From an uncultured Paracoccaceae bacterium (GTDB lineage Bacteria > Pseudomonadota > Alphaproteobacteria > Rhodobacterales > Rhodobacteraceae), in assembly GCA_947500135.1 (NCBI GenBank), contig CANMQX010000004.1, forward strand, positions 248,001 to 312,000: 64,000 nt of DNA, read 5' to 3'. Both the position numbers and the translations under genes were made by a program. Below the pieces are notes generated by a model. That model did not search any database. It saw nothing but the letters and a program-made list of their open reading frames with translations, and was not told the origin of the DNA. Below are positions 1 to 8,977 of this stretch, piece by piece; within the stretch, counting starts at the first letter, position 1, and each line of letters starts with the position of its first letter.

Positions 1-103
1 CCTCGGTCAGGAATTCGCTGATAAAGAAACCGGCACATGCCAGCTGAAACACGGTTAGACAGCCCAACAGGATGATCGGGTAGCGACCCGGGCTGCGGCG
101 CAC
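1..103 (-). CDS. N-terminus of an unidentified membrane protein (cut by window edge)
   Basis: An open frame starts with GTG at 103-101, directly abutting the TAG stop (106-104) of the upstream gene, and runs off the window start. The roughly 34 visible residues have a short basic head (VRRSPGRYP) followed by a hydrophobic stretch that fits one transmembrane helix or an uncleaved signal anchor. Zero spacing to the upstream stop suggests translational coupling with the secreted protein gene at 104-616. Too little is visible to name a family. The gene is likely real because the frame is open and has the composition of a membrane-protein start. Confidence 0.5.
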   Translation of the reverse strand, partial: MRRSPGRYPIILLGCLTVFQLACAGFFISEFLTE

Positions 104-616
104 CTAGTCGAACCCCTTTGACAGGCTGACCCCGACATCCACATTTGATCCGCCGATACTGCGTTGCCGCGCGCTGACTGTCGCACGCCCATATCCGCCG
201 GTCACGCTGTTGACCCCGATGGACAGTGAACCACCAAACTCCACCGATGATCCTGTGTCATTGGTTTTGGGCTCACTTGCTGCGGCGAGGGCGGATTGTC
301 GGGCGACGGCTTGCGGGTCGGCAGGCAGGTCAAGCAGGACGTCCGACAGGATTTCCCCGGTGGACCGGCTGACGATTACCTCGCGCCGGTGCTGGCCATT
401 GTTGGCCATGATCCGGGTGCGGCCCAATAGGGTGGTGCTGACACCCTCAATCTCGTAATTGGTTGCGGTCAGTCCGTTGACCACGTCGGTATAGTCGCGG
501 TTTTGGGCCAACTGATAGCTATCACCCAATCCGCTAAGGTCGGCGTTCTGCGCCGCAGCAAGGGTTGGCGCACTGGCGGCTGTTATGATCAGGGAAAGAA
601 TGTGAAGCTTGGTCAT
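104..616 (-). CDS. Secreted protein of unknown function, 170 aa
   Basis: Residues 1-22 form a clear Sec signal peptide (basic MTKLH, hydrophobic core, cleavage near AAAQ), so the product is probably periplasmic or outer-membrane associated. The middle (about 35-95) looks globular. The C-terminal third is rich in Gly, Ser and Val with alternating hydrophobic residues (GGSLSIGVNS, VDVGVSLSKGFD) and ends in an aromatic-acidic tail, which recalls short beta-strands of an outer-membrane-type barrel fragment. I do not recognise the family. It is immediately followed by, and probably co-translated with, a membrane protein gene running off the window edge. Confidence 0.7.
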   Translation of the reverse strand: MTKLHILSLIITAASAPTLAAAQNADLSGLGDSYQLAQNRDYTDVVNGLTATNYEIEGVSTTLLGRTRIMANNGQHRREVIVSRSTGEILSDVLLDLPADPQAVARQSALAAASEPKTNDTGSSVEFGGSLSIGVNSVTGGYGRATVSARQRSIGGSNVDVGVSLSKGFD

Positions 617-710
617 ATGTGATGGTCCATCTTACGGGTGTTCTGTCTGACCCTTGCGTAGCGGCGAATTGGGCGGCCTGCGATGCCACTGCGGGTGTAA
701 TCGTGGTTTT

Positions 711-1115
711 TCAATCCCCAGGTTGATGTCCCTGTGATGCATCGCCATCCACATCATACTGGCGCAGGACGTCAATTGGCACAATATCCAGCGCCCGCAC
801 GTGGGTAGCATGCAGATTGACTTGTGGCGCGGCCCCTTCCTCATGCGCTTGCAGGAAACGACTGGCGCAGAGGCACCATTGATCACCTGCTTTCAGCCCC
901 GCAAAACCATATTCAGGGCGCGGCGTGCTTAGGTCATTGCCCAGATATTTTGAAAGGGCCAGAAATTCATCCGTCATCACGGCGCAAACCGTGTGGCTGC
1001 CCGCATCAGCCGCGCAAGTATCGCAGGCCCCGTTGCGAAAGAAACCCGTCATCGGATCGGTCGAACATGGGCTAAGCGTGCTGCCAAATACGTTGAATGA
1101 TGGGTCTTTTTCCAT
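711..1115 (-). CDS. DUF2237 family protein, 134 aa
   Basis: The protein carries the hallmark features of DUF2237: an N-terminal NVFGSTLSPCSTDPMTGFFR block, the SHTVCAVMT segment, GNDLSTPRPEYGF, and GDQWCLCASRF with paired cysteines, followed by ATHVRALDIVP. The molecular function of the family is unknown. Start choice: an upstream in-frame ATG (1133) would overlap the neighbouring gene, whereas the ATG at 1115 lies one base after that gene's TGA (1119-1117) and gives the usual family start MEKDPSFNVFG. This tight spacing implies co-translation with the serine hydrolase upstream. Confidence 0.88.
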   Translation of the reverse strand: MEKDPSFNVFGSTLSPCSTDPMTGFFRNGACDTCAADAGSHTVCAVMTDEFLALSKYLGNDLSTPRPEYGFAGLKAGDQWCLCASRFLQAHEEGAAPQVNLHATHVRALDIVPIDVLRQYDVDGDASQGHQPGD

Positions 1116-1116
1116 G

Positions 1117-2280
1117 TCAGATACTTTCTGCAATCAGGCGAAACATCTCTTCGTTTTGCAGACTGACCCCCGGCTCCCTGAATTTTCGATCTGCGCCATG
1201 CACCGCGATGACGACATTGTTGATACGATCAATGTAGATGTACTGCCCGTAAATGCCACGGGCCAGAAACTGCCCGGGTTCGGAACCGGCGGGGATCCAC
1301 CATTGATAGCCATACCCGATGGCGCCGGGGGCGGTGTTAGCGCTGGCGATGGTCGATACATCGACCCAATCGCGGGGGACAACCTGCTGCCCTTGCCAGT
1401 TGCCGCCATTGGCGATCATCTGCCCGAACCGTGCATTGTCGCGTGTTGTCGTGTTCAACCCGCCCAGCACAAACGCGATGCCATAGCCGTCCGTCAGGTA
1501 AAAGGGATCAGCCTCAAACCCCAGTGGAGCAATGATTTTTTCGGTGAGCAGCGTCACGATGTCTTGGCCGGTTGCCCCACGGATCACCATCCCGATCACA
1601 TGCGTGTCGATAGAGACATATTTCCATGCCTCCCCGGGTGCTGCAAAGCTGGCATCCTGTTTCAGCGCAAAACCGTCCATAGACCCGCCAAGTGCCAGGA
1701 CCCTGCCCATCTTGTTGATATCGGAAAAGAACGCCAGATAATCTTCGTCAAAACTAACCCCGGAAGACATCTGCAAGACGTCCTTGATGCTGGCATCGGC
1801 ATAGGCCGTTGTCGCCAGTTCGGGCGCGTATTTTGTGACTGGCTCGTCGATGCTTTCAAAAACGCCTTCATCCAATAACACGCCGAAAAGCGCGGATAGA
1901 TAGCTTTTGGAAACCGACCAGTTGATCCGCAGATCCATGGCGTTTGTGTCTTTGTAGTAATCCTCGAACACCAATTTCCCATCTTTGAGGATCACCAGCC
2001 CGGTCACGGCCCGGTCCGTGATCCAGTCGTCGACCTGCGGTGGTAACGTGGCTTGCGCGCCGCGCGGTAGCGGGCTGGGTTGCGCATTGCCTTGCGCCAA
2101 ACCTGTGTTCAGGAATGCACTGTCCATATTGGAAAAGTTGCCGACGATCTTTTCTTCTGAAAAGAGCGACAGAACCGCCATAAGCCGCTGGTATTCCTCG
2201 TATTTCCAGATGGCAAGACCGCCCAGGGCAATCGCCAAAACGGCCACGATCCTGACGATCCATTTGAACAGTGTTTTCAT
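1117..2280 (-). CDS. Membrane-anchored serine hydrolase, beta-lactamase class C-like, 387 aa
   Basis: A single N-terminal transmembrane helix (about residues 8-25) precedes a penicillin-binding/class C beta-lactamase-type hydrolase fold, so the catalytic domain is probably periplasmic. The SxxK nucleophile motif is S122-V-S-K125 in NWSVSKSYLS. Downstream landmarks include the ASGVSFDEDY-type loop and a WKYVSIDTHV segment at the place of the YxN motif, plus a late VHGADRK segment in the position of the HxG/KTG motif. Such proteins act as esterases, peptidases or 6-aminohexanoate-dimer hydrolases; substrate cannot be told from sequence. It lies in a minus-strand run after pth and the DUF2332 gene. 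Confidence 0.85.
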   Translation of the reverse strand: MKTLFKWIVRIVAVLAIALGGLAIWKYEEYQRLMAVLSLFSEEKIVGNFSNMDSAFLNTGLAQGNAQPSPLPRGAQATLPPQVDDWITDRAVTGLVILKDGKLVFEDYYKDTNAMDLRINWSVSKSYLSALFGVLLDEGVFESIDEPVTKYAPELATTAYADASIKDVLQMSSGVSFDEDYLAFFSDINKMGRVLALGGSMDGFALKQDASFAAPGEAWKYVSIDTHVIGMVIRGATGQDIVTLLTEKIIAPLGFEADPFYLTDGYGIAFVLGGLNTTTRDNARFGQMIANGGNWQGQQVVPRDWVDVSTIASANTAPGAIGYGYQWWIPAGSEPGQFLARGIYGQYIYIDRINNVVIAVHGADRKFREPGVSLQNEEMFRLIAESI

Positions 2281-2330
2281 GATGATGTCCTTTTGCAGCG
2301 CAGGATGCCGTGTCGATCCAAGCTTTGCAA

Positions 2331-3371
2331 TCAGTCGGTTTCTGCGCCTGCCCAGTCGATCCAGCGCCCGTGAAAATCCGCACGCCCCAGATCAATTGTC
2401 AGGTCGCCGGGCCACAGCCGTAAGGTCAGCGCGGCACCTCGCGCGCCGCCATCGTTTTCCATTGCAAACCACGCCAGCGGGTTTTGGTCAGTGGCTTTTT
2501 CGCCTGCCGCTGCAATCAACCTTGTGCCAAGTTCTTGTTTTTCTGATGGAAAATACTGCCATGCGATGGTGCTGTAGATCAGGTGCAACTGGCCTGGAAC
2601 ATGATCCAGACGCGGGGCCAGCCAATCGACCGCGTCGCCCTGGTCAACCTTGGTGGTACTGGCCGCCATTGCGGCGCGTGTCAGTGCCATCCGGTCTGGT
2701 TGGTCGGGCCACAGATAGGCCTGCAATCGCAATGCGTCATGCCGATTTGCCGGGTCCAGCGGGTTCAGATCAACGCCCGCCCGCGAGATCACTTGCGCCG
2801 TTGCGTGAGGGGGCAGGGGGCCGGACCAGTCGGGGCTGAGCGTCAATGCGGGGTCTGCGGCGCCGAACACCTGCCCATTTGCCAGCATGCCGTATTGATC
2901 CCAATGCAGGTTTAACCCACCGCTCGCCCCGAGTTCTGTGACCCGGAGCGGAAGCGCGTAGTGACCCGCCAACCAGTGGCCCAGGCTGATCAATGCAATT
3001 GATCTGCGCACCTCGTTGGTCTGGGGTGGGCTGTCGATCCAGTTGTTGATGAAATCGGATTGTGCGATCAGTGTGGTGCAAACAGCATCCCAAAGCGTGT
3101 CATCGCTTGCCTGCTGGGGTGGATAGACCGCGGCCAGTGTCCGATCCCCTTGTAAATAAAGCGCATGCAGCGCCCCGGCCAGCCGCAATGGCACCGATTG
3201 GTCACGTGGCCCAATCGCGCCCGGCCAATTGAAAATCCGCGTCTTGATCGCCCCATCCGGCCAATCCTGCGTGGCGCAAAGTCGCATTAATTGCCCCATG
3301 AAAGGCGAGCCTAAATCGTCGCAGGCTTTGCCCTGAAATGCGAATGCGTCGGTGATTTTTTCAGGCGTCAA
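2331..3371 (-). CDS. DUF2332 family protein, 346 aa
   Basis: The sequence matches the general DUF2332 pattern: an N-terminal helical segment ending in LGSPFMGQL, the FNWPG and LRLAGALHAL segments, a central VTELGASGGLNL motif that resembles the SAM-binding loop of methyltransferases, and a C-terminal HLIYSTIAWQYFP block. Function is unknown; a methyltransferase-like fold is a reasonable guess. The start is a TTG (3371-3369) that overlaps the TGA stop of pth in a TTGA arrangement. The first in-frame ATG lies at residue 25 and would remove conserved N-terminal sequence, so the TTG start with translational coupling is preferred. Confidence 0.85.
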   Translation of the reverse strand: MTPEKITDAFAFQGKACDDLGSPFMGQLMRLCATQDWPDGAIKTRIFNWPGAIGPRDQSVPLRLAGALHALYLQGDRTLAAVYPPQQASDDTLWDAVCTTLIAQSDFINNWIDSPPQTNEVRRSIALISLGHWLAGHYALPLRVTELGASGGLNLHWDQYGMLANGQVFGAADPALTLSPDWSGPLPPHATAQVISRAGVDLNPLDPANRHDALRLQAYLWPDQPDRMALTRAAMAASTTKVDQGDAVDWLAPRLDHVPGQLHLIYSTIAWQYFPSEKQELGTRLIAAAGEKATDQNPLAWFAMENDGGARGAALTLRLWPGDLTIDLGRADFHGRWIDWAGAETD

Positions 3372-4042
3372 CGGAATCTGTCCACCAGCTTTTGCATGGC
3401 GCTGCGCGTGTCTTCGACCGGAGCCGGGTCGGGGGTGATGGGATTTGGTTTGGGCTGGCTGGTTGAGGAGCGTGGCGGCGCGACCCGCAAGGCGATGGCG
3501 TTCAGGAATTTGCCCCCGTCCCCATCAATCAGATGGTTGATGCCGTCCCCAATGCCGCGCATTTCGTCATCAAGCCAACCGGCATCCGCCTTGGGAAAAT
3601 CGCGCAGCACATAGCCCGGTACTGCGTCCTTATGCCCCGGATGGCCCACGCCAAGCCGCACGCGGTCGTAGTCGGGCCCGATATGCCCGTGGATCGACCG
3701 CAGCCCGTTATGGCCCGCATGCCCGCCCCCGGTTTTCAGCCGCACCTTGCCGGGTGCCAGGTCAATTTCGTCATGAAAAACAATGACATCCTCGGGAGAT
3801 AGCTTGAGATAGCGCATCGCCTCGCCGACCGATTGGCCAGAAAGGTTCATGAAGGTTTCAGGCTTGAGCAGGGTTATTTTCGTTGACCCAAGCCGCCCAT
3901 CAGCGATCTGGCCTTGAAATTTGGAGCGCCACGGGCTGAACCCATGGTCCGATGCGATCTGATCGACCGCCATGAAGCCGATATTGTGACGGTTGCGCGC
4001 GTATTTCGCGCCCGGATTACCAAGACCAACGATAAGTTTCAT
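3368..4042 (-). CDS. pth: Peptidyl-tRNA hydrolase, 224 aa
   Basis: Hydrolyses peptidyl-tRNAs that drop off the ribosome, recycling tRNA. The diagnostic features are all present: MKLIVGLGNPGAKYARNRHN with the catalytic His in RHNIGF, KPETFMNLSG, the VFHDEIDLAPGKVRLK segment with the catalytic Asp, and GGGHAGHNGLRSI. The start was set at ATG 4042, giving the standard MKLIVGLGNPG; upstream extension adds non-conserved residues. The C-terminus is about 30 residues longer than typical and Pro/Ser-rich. Its stop overlaps the TTG start of the DUF2332 gene. rplY, its usual upstream neighbour in alphaproteobacteria, lies 3 kb away beyond an inserted gene. Confidence 0.97.
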   Translation of the reverse strand: MKLIVGLGNPGAKYARNRHNIGFMAVDQIASDHGFSPWRSKFQGQIADGRLGSTKITLLKPETFMNLSGQSVGEAMRYLKLSPEDVIVFHDEIDLAPGKVRLKTGGGHAGHNGLRSIHGHIGPDYDRVRLGVGHPGHKDAVPGYVLRDFPKADAGWLDDEMRGIGDGINHLIDGDGGKFLNAIALRVAPPRSSTSQPKPNPITPDPAPVEDTRSAMQKLVDRFR

Positions 4043-4550
4043 GACACCTTGATAGCTTATGCCGCAGTGCAGCGCCAGCCCGACAGGGTGCGAGACTGCG
4101 CAACGTTCGGTGCCGGTCCCGGGGCTGCGCAACGGGTGGGTGGTCTGGCGATGTCCGAATCACCGTTAATTAAGGGGTTTTGGTCCAAAATCGCCGTCTG
4201 CAAAGCGTCGGCCAGACGTCGGCAAAGCGTCGGACCCCTGCCGCGTGAATTGCCGGGTTAACGTGGCGGGCGCTGCAAAGGTAAATGCGGTGTTAAGGAT
4301 TGACCGGCCGTGACAACAAGCCCCGCAGAATGATCATTGCGCCAAAGATTTGGGCGTGTTTGCCAAAAGTTTAGAGCGCGGCGGTCTTACAGCCCTTTGC
4401 ACTGCTGTGCGGAAGGACATGCTGTTCAAATAGTCTTCCTAAAACGCTGCCGATCGTGCTAATCATGTCACCAACCCACCTCAACCTGAACGGGTTCTCT
4501 AGACTTGAAATAGACGTCACACCCGAACTAGCAGATGGAAGCCCGAGATC
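4043..4550. other. 508-bp intergenic region between divergent pth and the Hint/RTX gene
   Basis: No plausible gene was seen. The region must hold the promoters for pth (leftward) and for the Hint/RTX gene (rightward). It contains a helically phased hexamer array at 4206-4233, described separately, and several TTAA-containing stretches (for example around 4170 and 4258) that do not form a full CtrA-type site with the expected spacing. The last 100 bases before 4551 are less GC-rich and may contain the rightward promoter, but no convincing -35/-10 pair was found. Confidence 0.5.
4200..4233. repeat. Three CGTCGG hexamers at exact 11-bp spacing; possible operator
   Basis: CGTCGG occurs at 4206-4211, 4217-4222 and 4228-4233, so each copy starts 11 bp after the previous one. 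The outer two copies extend to a 12-bp direct repeat GCAAAGCGTCGG (4200-4211 and 4222-4233). One-turn helical phasing between two divergent genes is the pattern expected of a cooperative protein-binding array. No regulator can be named. Confidence 0.45.
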
Positions 4551-6863
4551 ATGGCAGATAATTCCAGCGACAATCCGGCCACCGAAGGCAATCAAACCAT
4601 AACGGGCAGCGGTGCTTCCGATCAGCTGTCAGGCGGGTTCGGAAACGACACGATCACAGGCGGCACCGGTGATGATGTATTGCGTGGTGATGGGCCGATC
4701 AGCGGGTTTTGGCATTTCGAGACATTCGACTATAATTTTTCGTCCGCAGCCGGACAGGCGTTTGATTTTGGTGATGACAGCAGTGAACGCACCGGATCGG
4801 GCTATGTCACCGATTTCAACGAAGGCCAGCTGACAAACTCAGTCCGCGGCACAACCGGAAACCCTTCAGATTTTGGTGTGATCTACACCAGCACTTTGGA
4901 AGTCTCTGCTGGCGGCACCTACACCTTTGCAACCCGATCCGATGATGGATCCACCGTTCAGATCTTTGATAGTCTGGGGAACCCGGTTGAGTTCACGCAA
5001 GGCGGATCGACTGCGGATTTCATGAATAATGATTTCCACCAAGGCCCCACGACACGTTCGGGCGAGGTTACGCTGGACAGTAACGAAACTTACACGATCC
5101 AGGTCCGGTATTGGGAAAACGGAGGCGGCGATTTTCTGGCGGTGACGGTCGACGGCCCCGATACCGGTGGCGTTACGACCAACATTAACGATAGCGGTAT
5201 GATCGGCGTTCCCCCAGGCCCGGGTTACTCTACCACCGGTGAATCAGCAGGTGTTGAGGGCGACGACATCATCGATGGCGGCAACGGTGATGATGATATT
5301 GACGGCGAAGGCGGCAATGACACGCTGAGTGGTGGCGCTGATGACGACACCATTGCCGGTGGCATCGGCGACGACATCATCACGGGGGGCACCGGCGATG
5401 ATGTCATTTTTGGTGACGAGTCCGACGATCCCGGTGCCGGGAACGAATATTTCTACGCTGGCAACGCCTATATCGTCGGTGAAAACTACAACGTGACTGG
5501 AACCGGTGACTTTGGTTTCGGCGACGTGTCCGAAATGGAGTTCACGACTGACCCGGTTGCTGTTCGTTTCCTGGATAACGACCAGACCCTTTCGGGTGAT
5601 TTTGGCGCTCCTTCAAACGATGTCTCGACAGACGCCACCCAAAGTATTGAGATCAATGGCGTTGAATATGATGCCTATATCGATTTCACCCAGACGTTCG
5701 AGGATTCGGGCGGCACGGTTTATACCTTCGCAGTCGTTGATGTTGATCTGAATGACAGCGACACCGGAGCCAATGATGCCAATTTGGAAGACGGCTATGT
5801 CCTGATCCAGATTGGTGGCCCGTCGATTCCGCCGGGTACAACGCTGACGGCACTGGGTGGTCCGACGGGCATTACGCCTTTTGACTACGACACCTTGATT
5901 GCTGGTCTTTCGTTTGATGACACCGTTGATGGTGGCGACGGCAATGATACCATCCAGGGCGGGCGCGGCGAAGATGCGATTACCGTGGGTGTCGGCGACA
6001 CCGCAACGGGCGGCGATGATGCCGATACCTTTACGCTGGATTTCGGGCAAACCAGCAGCGACGGGTCCACCGTCATTACTATTGATGGCTCCACCGGCGA
6101 AACGGATGGTGCCGACGACGACCGGCTGGACCTGACGGGTTTGAGTGCGTTCACGCTGACCACGACGGCGGATGCCGATGGCGATTCCGTCAGCGGGACG
6201 GCGGTTTTTGACACCGGCCAGACCGTCAATTTTTCCGAGATTGAAGATCTGGTAGTGTGCTTTGCCAAAGGCACACAGATCACAACGGAACATGGCACGC
6301 GCGCCATCGAAACACTGGATGTCGGTGACAAACTGGCCACCCGTGACAATGGCCTGCAAGCCATTCGCTGGATTGGTGAACGTATCCTTGATGCCGAAAT
6401 GCTGGCAGCCTTCCCGAAACTGCGCCCCATTCGGATCGAGGCCGGGGCATTGGGCGAGGGCATCCCATCTCGCGACCTGATCGTGTCGCCGCAACATCGC
6501 ATTCTGGTGCGGTCCAAGATAGCGGTCCGCATGTTTGATGCCGAAGAAATACTCGTCCCTGCCAAACATCTGCTTGGCCTGCCGGGTGTGGCGACAGCCG
6601 CCGATGTGACCGAGGTCGTTTATTTCCACCTGCTATGCGACAATCATGAGATCATCGAGGCCGATGGTGCCCTGGCTGAGACGCTTTATACCGGCGCCGA
6701 GGCGATGAAAGCGATGACGCCGGACGCCGCGGAAGAGATTGCGCTGATTTTTGGGGATACCCCATTTATGAATCGCCCCTTGGCACGTTTTGTCCCGCAG
6801 GGCCGTCGCGCCAGCAAACTGGTGGAGCGTCACGTCAAGAATAACCGCGCTCTTTATGGCTAA
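4551..6863 (+). CDS. RTX-repeat protein with C-terminal Hint domain, 770 aa
   Basis: A large acidic, probably secreted protein with no N-terminal signal peptide. Domain order: RTX-type Gly/Asp nonapeptides (about 13-48, e.g. GGTGDDVLRGDG); a PA14-like beta domain (about 52-205, with RSDDGSTVQIF and IQVRYWENGGGDF); a second RTX block (about 237-290); an unassigned beta-rich domain (about 295-450); a third, degenerate RTX block (about 457-500); and a Hint_2 domain from Cys570 (CFAKGTQITTEHGTRAIETL, then SPQHRILV and NHEIIEADG). RTX proteins bind calcium and usually leave by type I secretion. Hint domains of this type resemble the self-processing fold of inteins, with Cys570 at the expected cleavage position; autocleavage is inferred, not shown. 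Its plus orientation splits rplY from pth. Confidence 0.9.
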   Translation: MADNSSDNPATEGNQTITGSGASDQLSGGFGNDTITGGTGDDVLRGDGPISGFWHFETFDYNFSSAAGQAFDFGDDSSERTGSGYVTDFNEGQLTNSVRGTTGNPSDFGVIYTSTLEVSAGGTYTFATRSDDGSTVQIFDSLGNPVEFTQGGSTADFMNNDFHQGPTTRSGEVTLDSNETYTIQVRYWENGGGDFLAVTVDGPDTGGVTTNINDSGMIGVPPGPGYSTTGESAGVEGDDIIDGGNGDDDIDGEGGNDTLSGGADDDTIAGGIGDDIITGGTGDDVIFGDESDDPGAGNEYFYAGNAYIVGENYNVTGTGDFGFGDVSEMEFTTDPVAVRFLDNDQTLSGDFGAPSNDVSTDATQSIEINGVEYDAYIDFTQTFEDSGGTVYTFAVVDVDLNDSDTGANDANLEDGYVLIQIGGPSIPPGTTLTALGGPTGITPFDYDTLIAGLSFDDTVDGGDGNDTIQGGRGEDAITVGVGDTATGGDDADTFTLDFGQTSSDGSTVITIDGSTGETDGADDDRLDLTGLSAFTLTTTADADGDSVSGTAVFDTGQTVNFSEIEDLVVCFAKGTQITTEHGTRAIETLDVGDKLATRDNGLQAIRWIGERILDAEMLAAFPKLRPIRIEAGALGEGIPSRDLIVSPQHRILVRSKIAVRMFDAEEILVPAKHLLGLPGVATAADVTEVVYFHLLCDNHEIIEADGALAETLYTGAEAMKAMTPDAAEEIALIFGDTPFMNRPLARFVPQGRRASKLVERHVKNNRALYG

Positions 6864-6933
6864 CCCTGTAGGTCTATCTGTGCGGGCCTGAACCGTTGAC
6901 CTGATCGCCTGAAAAAGCGTCATCTGATTACAA

Positions 6934-6960
6934 AAAAGGCACCCGAAACGGGTGCCTTTT
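6934..6960. terminator. Bidirectional intrinsic terminator between the Hint/RTX gene and rplY
   Basis: Perfect 11-bp inverted repeat AAAAGGCACCC (6934-6944) / GGGTGCCTTTT (6950-6960) with a 5-base loop. A/T tracts on both sides allow use on either strand, as expected between two convergent genes (stops at 6863 and 6983). Confidence 0.9.
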
Positions 6961-6982
6961 GTTTGTCTTAGGCGCGTTTTGC

Positions 6983-7645
6983 TTACTCTTCAGCGGCTTC
7001 TTCTTCTTCGCCTGCTGTTGGCACGTCGTCTGCTGCGACTTCTTCGCCTTCTTCCTCATCATCGGCCAGAAGTGCGCGTGGCGCTGCAACGTTCGCGATG
7101 ACAAAGTCACGGTCGGTGATTGTAGGCGTCGCGCCTTCGGGCAACGTGACGTCGCTGATGGAGATCGTATCGCCGATCTCAACGCCAGCCAGATCAACCT
7201 CGATATGCTCGGGGATGTCACCGGCAAGCACGTCCAGTTCGACTTCGTTCCGTACAACCGTCAGAACGCCGCCTTTTTTCACGCCGGGGCATGTGTCGGC
7301 GTTAAGGAACTCAACAGGGATAAAGATTTTCACACGGCTTGTGCGCTTCAAGCGCATCAGGTCGATATGCGTTGGCAGATCCTTGACCACGTCGCGTTGC
7401 ACGCCGCGGCAAATCACCCGCACGTCTTCCTGACCTTCGATCTTGAGGTTGTGCAGTGTGGACATAAACCCACCCTTGCGCAGCTTCGTCAGAAGGTAGT
7501 TGAATGGGATGCTGATGGATTGCGGGTCTGTGCCGCCGCCATAAACAGTGCCAGGTACGTCGCCTTCACGGCGAGCTTGGCGGGCGGCCCCCTTGCCTGT
7601 CCCCGCGCGTACCTTGGCGTCCAGATCTGGGATCTTTCCAGCCAT
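6983..7645 (-). CDS. rplY: 50S ribosomal protein L25 (general stress protein Ctc type), 220 aa
   Basis: Binds 5S rRNA in the large ribosomal subunit. The N-terminal L25 domain contains [22 protein letters not shown], typical of the long Ctc form, followed by a C-terminal TL5-like domain (about 100-190) and a very acidic tail rich in Glu and Ala. The length of 220 aa fits the alphaproteobacterial long form. It is normally followed closely by pth in related bacteria; here a convergent Hint/RTX gene intervenes, so the two cannot be in one operon unless a long antisense-spanning transcript is made. A terminator lies just past its stop. Confidence 0.96.
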   Translation of the reverse strand: MAGKIPDLDAKVRAGTGKGAARQARREGDVPGTVYGGGTDPQSISIPFNYLLTKLRKGGFMSTLHNLKIEGQEDVRVICRGVQRDVVKDLPTHIDLMRLKRTSRVKIFIPVEFLNADTCPGVKKGGVLTVVRNEVELDVLAGDIPEHIEVDLAGVEIGDTISISDVTLPEGATPTITDRDFVIANVAAPRALLADDEEEGEEVAADDVPTAGEEEEAAEE

Positions 7646-7737
7646 AGTATTTCTCCGATATGTAGGGGCCCGCCTCCAAGGGTGTCCGAGCCCGATGAAG
7701 CCGCCGCTATAGGGTGGATTCGCCTGTTTGAAAAGCT

Positions 7738-8517
7738 CTATTTTGCCACCAGCAGATCGCAGGGTGGGTTCCGGATCAGCCGCGCTGTCAGCCCCCCGAT
7801 CAGCAGCCGCCCAAGATTGGACCGGCTATGGATGCCTAATGCCAGCAGATCATAGTTATCCTGATCCATCAGATCGTGAATGGCGTCATCGGGCGATCCT
7901 TCGATGAAGACTGGCTCTGGTGTGTTTTTGGGCAAGGCGGCTACGGCTTTCCATGTGTCGTAGTCGCGCCGCGATTCCCTAAGAAATGACACTTCATGGG
8001 CGTGAAACAGGCTGAGCTTGGCATCTGGCGCGATCCGCCGGGCATGGCGCAAGGCTGCTTCGCAGGCCCGTGATAAATCCACCGCCCCCAGCACATTGGC
8101 GTAGTCCTGATCCGCTGCCCCAGTGACCAGCAGCACCGGCTGCCGACTGGCGCGGATCAGCCGTTCCATCGTGGTTTCCTTGATCTGGTCCAGAAACAGC
8201 CGTTTGCGGTGGATGCCAACCACCAGCAAGCCGGGGTTACTTTGACGCAGGACTTGTGTGATTTCTTCGACGATATCACCGACCAGGACATTGATTGTGT
8301 AATCAAGGCGGGTGTTTGGGGCGTAATCCCGGATCGTGTTTTCCAGCACCGCCTGCGACTGATGTCTGACGTCCTCGGCGATGCCAAGCGGCATGGCGCT
8401 GTCGACGACATGGTACACATCAAGCCGCGCGCCCAGGTGTTCGGCCAGTCCAACCCCCCGTCGCAGGGCCTGTTCTGAACGGTCTGACAAGTCACTGGCG
8501 ACGATGATATGTTCCAC
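7738..8517 (-). CDS. Tandem universal stress protein (two Usp domains), 259 aa
   Basis: Two Usp domains in one chain: about 1-135 ([18 protein letters not shown], then [10 protein letters not shown]) and about 140-259 ([16 protein letters not shown], then [19 protein letters not shown]). The second domain has a G-x2-x-G-x8-G-type nucleotide-binding stretch near its end followed by PCDLLV, as in ATP-binding Usp proteins; the first lacks a clean copy. Start is GTG at 8517 preceded by GGAGGA at a good distance on the minus strand. Usp proteins support survival under starvation and oxygen limitation. It is transcribed alone and divergently from the small exported protein gene at 8669. Confidence 0.92.
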   Translation of the reverse strand: MEHIIVASDLSDRSEQALRRGVGLAEHLGARLDVYHVVDSAMPLGIAEDVRHQSQAVLENTIRDYAPNTRLDYTINVLVGDIVEEITQVLRQSNPGLLVVGIHRKRLFLDQIKETTMERLIRASRQPVLLVTGAADQDYANVLGAVDLSRACEAALRHARRIAPDAKLSLFHAHEVSFLRESRRDYDTWKAVAALPKNTPEPVFIEGSPDDAIHDLMDQDNYDLLALGIHSRSNLGRLLIGGLTARLIRNPPCDLLVAK

Positions 8518-8668
8518 GGTGGTCCTCCTTTATTGGTTGGTTTTGACCTATGCAATCTGCGGCGCGGCGCAAGAACCTGCGACGGGATGTCCGCCATCGG
8601 TCGATCCGGCGTAACGATTGCGCAATCCTTTCGCGCTATGACGCACTGCGCGACTGAAGGGATTGTTG

Positions 8669-8977
8669 ATGAAATACGTGTGTCTGGGGTTTGTGATTTG
8701 CCTCAATCTGCTGCTGGCACCGGTTGCGTTGATCGCGGGCGCGCAGCCGCAATTGGGCGAACCATTGGTGGTTGTTGCCGCACCTTGGGCGGATGCGGCC
8801 GATGTGATTGTAAAGGCTGGTGGCCGGATCATCGGTCCGGAACAGCCGGTTTTGGCCAATATCGCGATATATGACGACCCGGCCTTTCTTGACCGGCTAG
8901 AGACGCATGGTGCCCTTTTTGTGCTGAGTGCGGCGCGATTGGATGCAATCTGCAGCTACATTGGGGTGTCGTCATGA
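8669..8977 (+). CDS. Small exported protein of unknown function, 102 aa, upstream of a chemoreceptor
   Basis: Residues 1-27 form a signal peptide or membrane anchor (MKYVC, long hydrophobic core, cleavage possible near AGAQ). The remaining 75 residues form a small alpha/beta domain (VVVAAPWADAADVIVKAGG, then DDPAFLDRLETHGALFVLS) that resembles nothing I can name with confidence. ATG 8669 is preferred over two in-frame TTGs because it follows GAAGGGA at a suitable distance. Its stop overlaps the start of the chemoreceptor gene (ATGA at 8974-8977), so the two are translationally coupled and probably functionally linked, perhaps as an accessory to the receptor. Confidence 0.75.
   Translation: MKYVCLGFVICLNLLLAPVALIAGAQPQLGEPLVVVAAPWADAADVIVKAGGRIIGPEQPVLANIAIYDDPAFLDRLETHGALFVLSAARLDAICSYIGVSS

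Noticed and set aside
925..1878. 317-codon open frame antisense to the serine hydrolase and DUF2237 genes
   Set aside because: Both genes on the minus strand have family motifs; this frame crosses them and has none.
4160..4300. CtrA binding site upstream of pth
   Set aside because: Several TTAA words occur, but none forms the TTAA-N7-TTAA spacing.
5613..6629. 338-codon open frame antisense to the Hint/RTX gene
   Set aside because: It is a mirror of the Gly/Asp-rich repeat coding; composition is unlike a real protein, there is no ribosome-binding site, and the plus-strand domains are clear.
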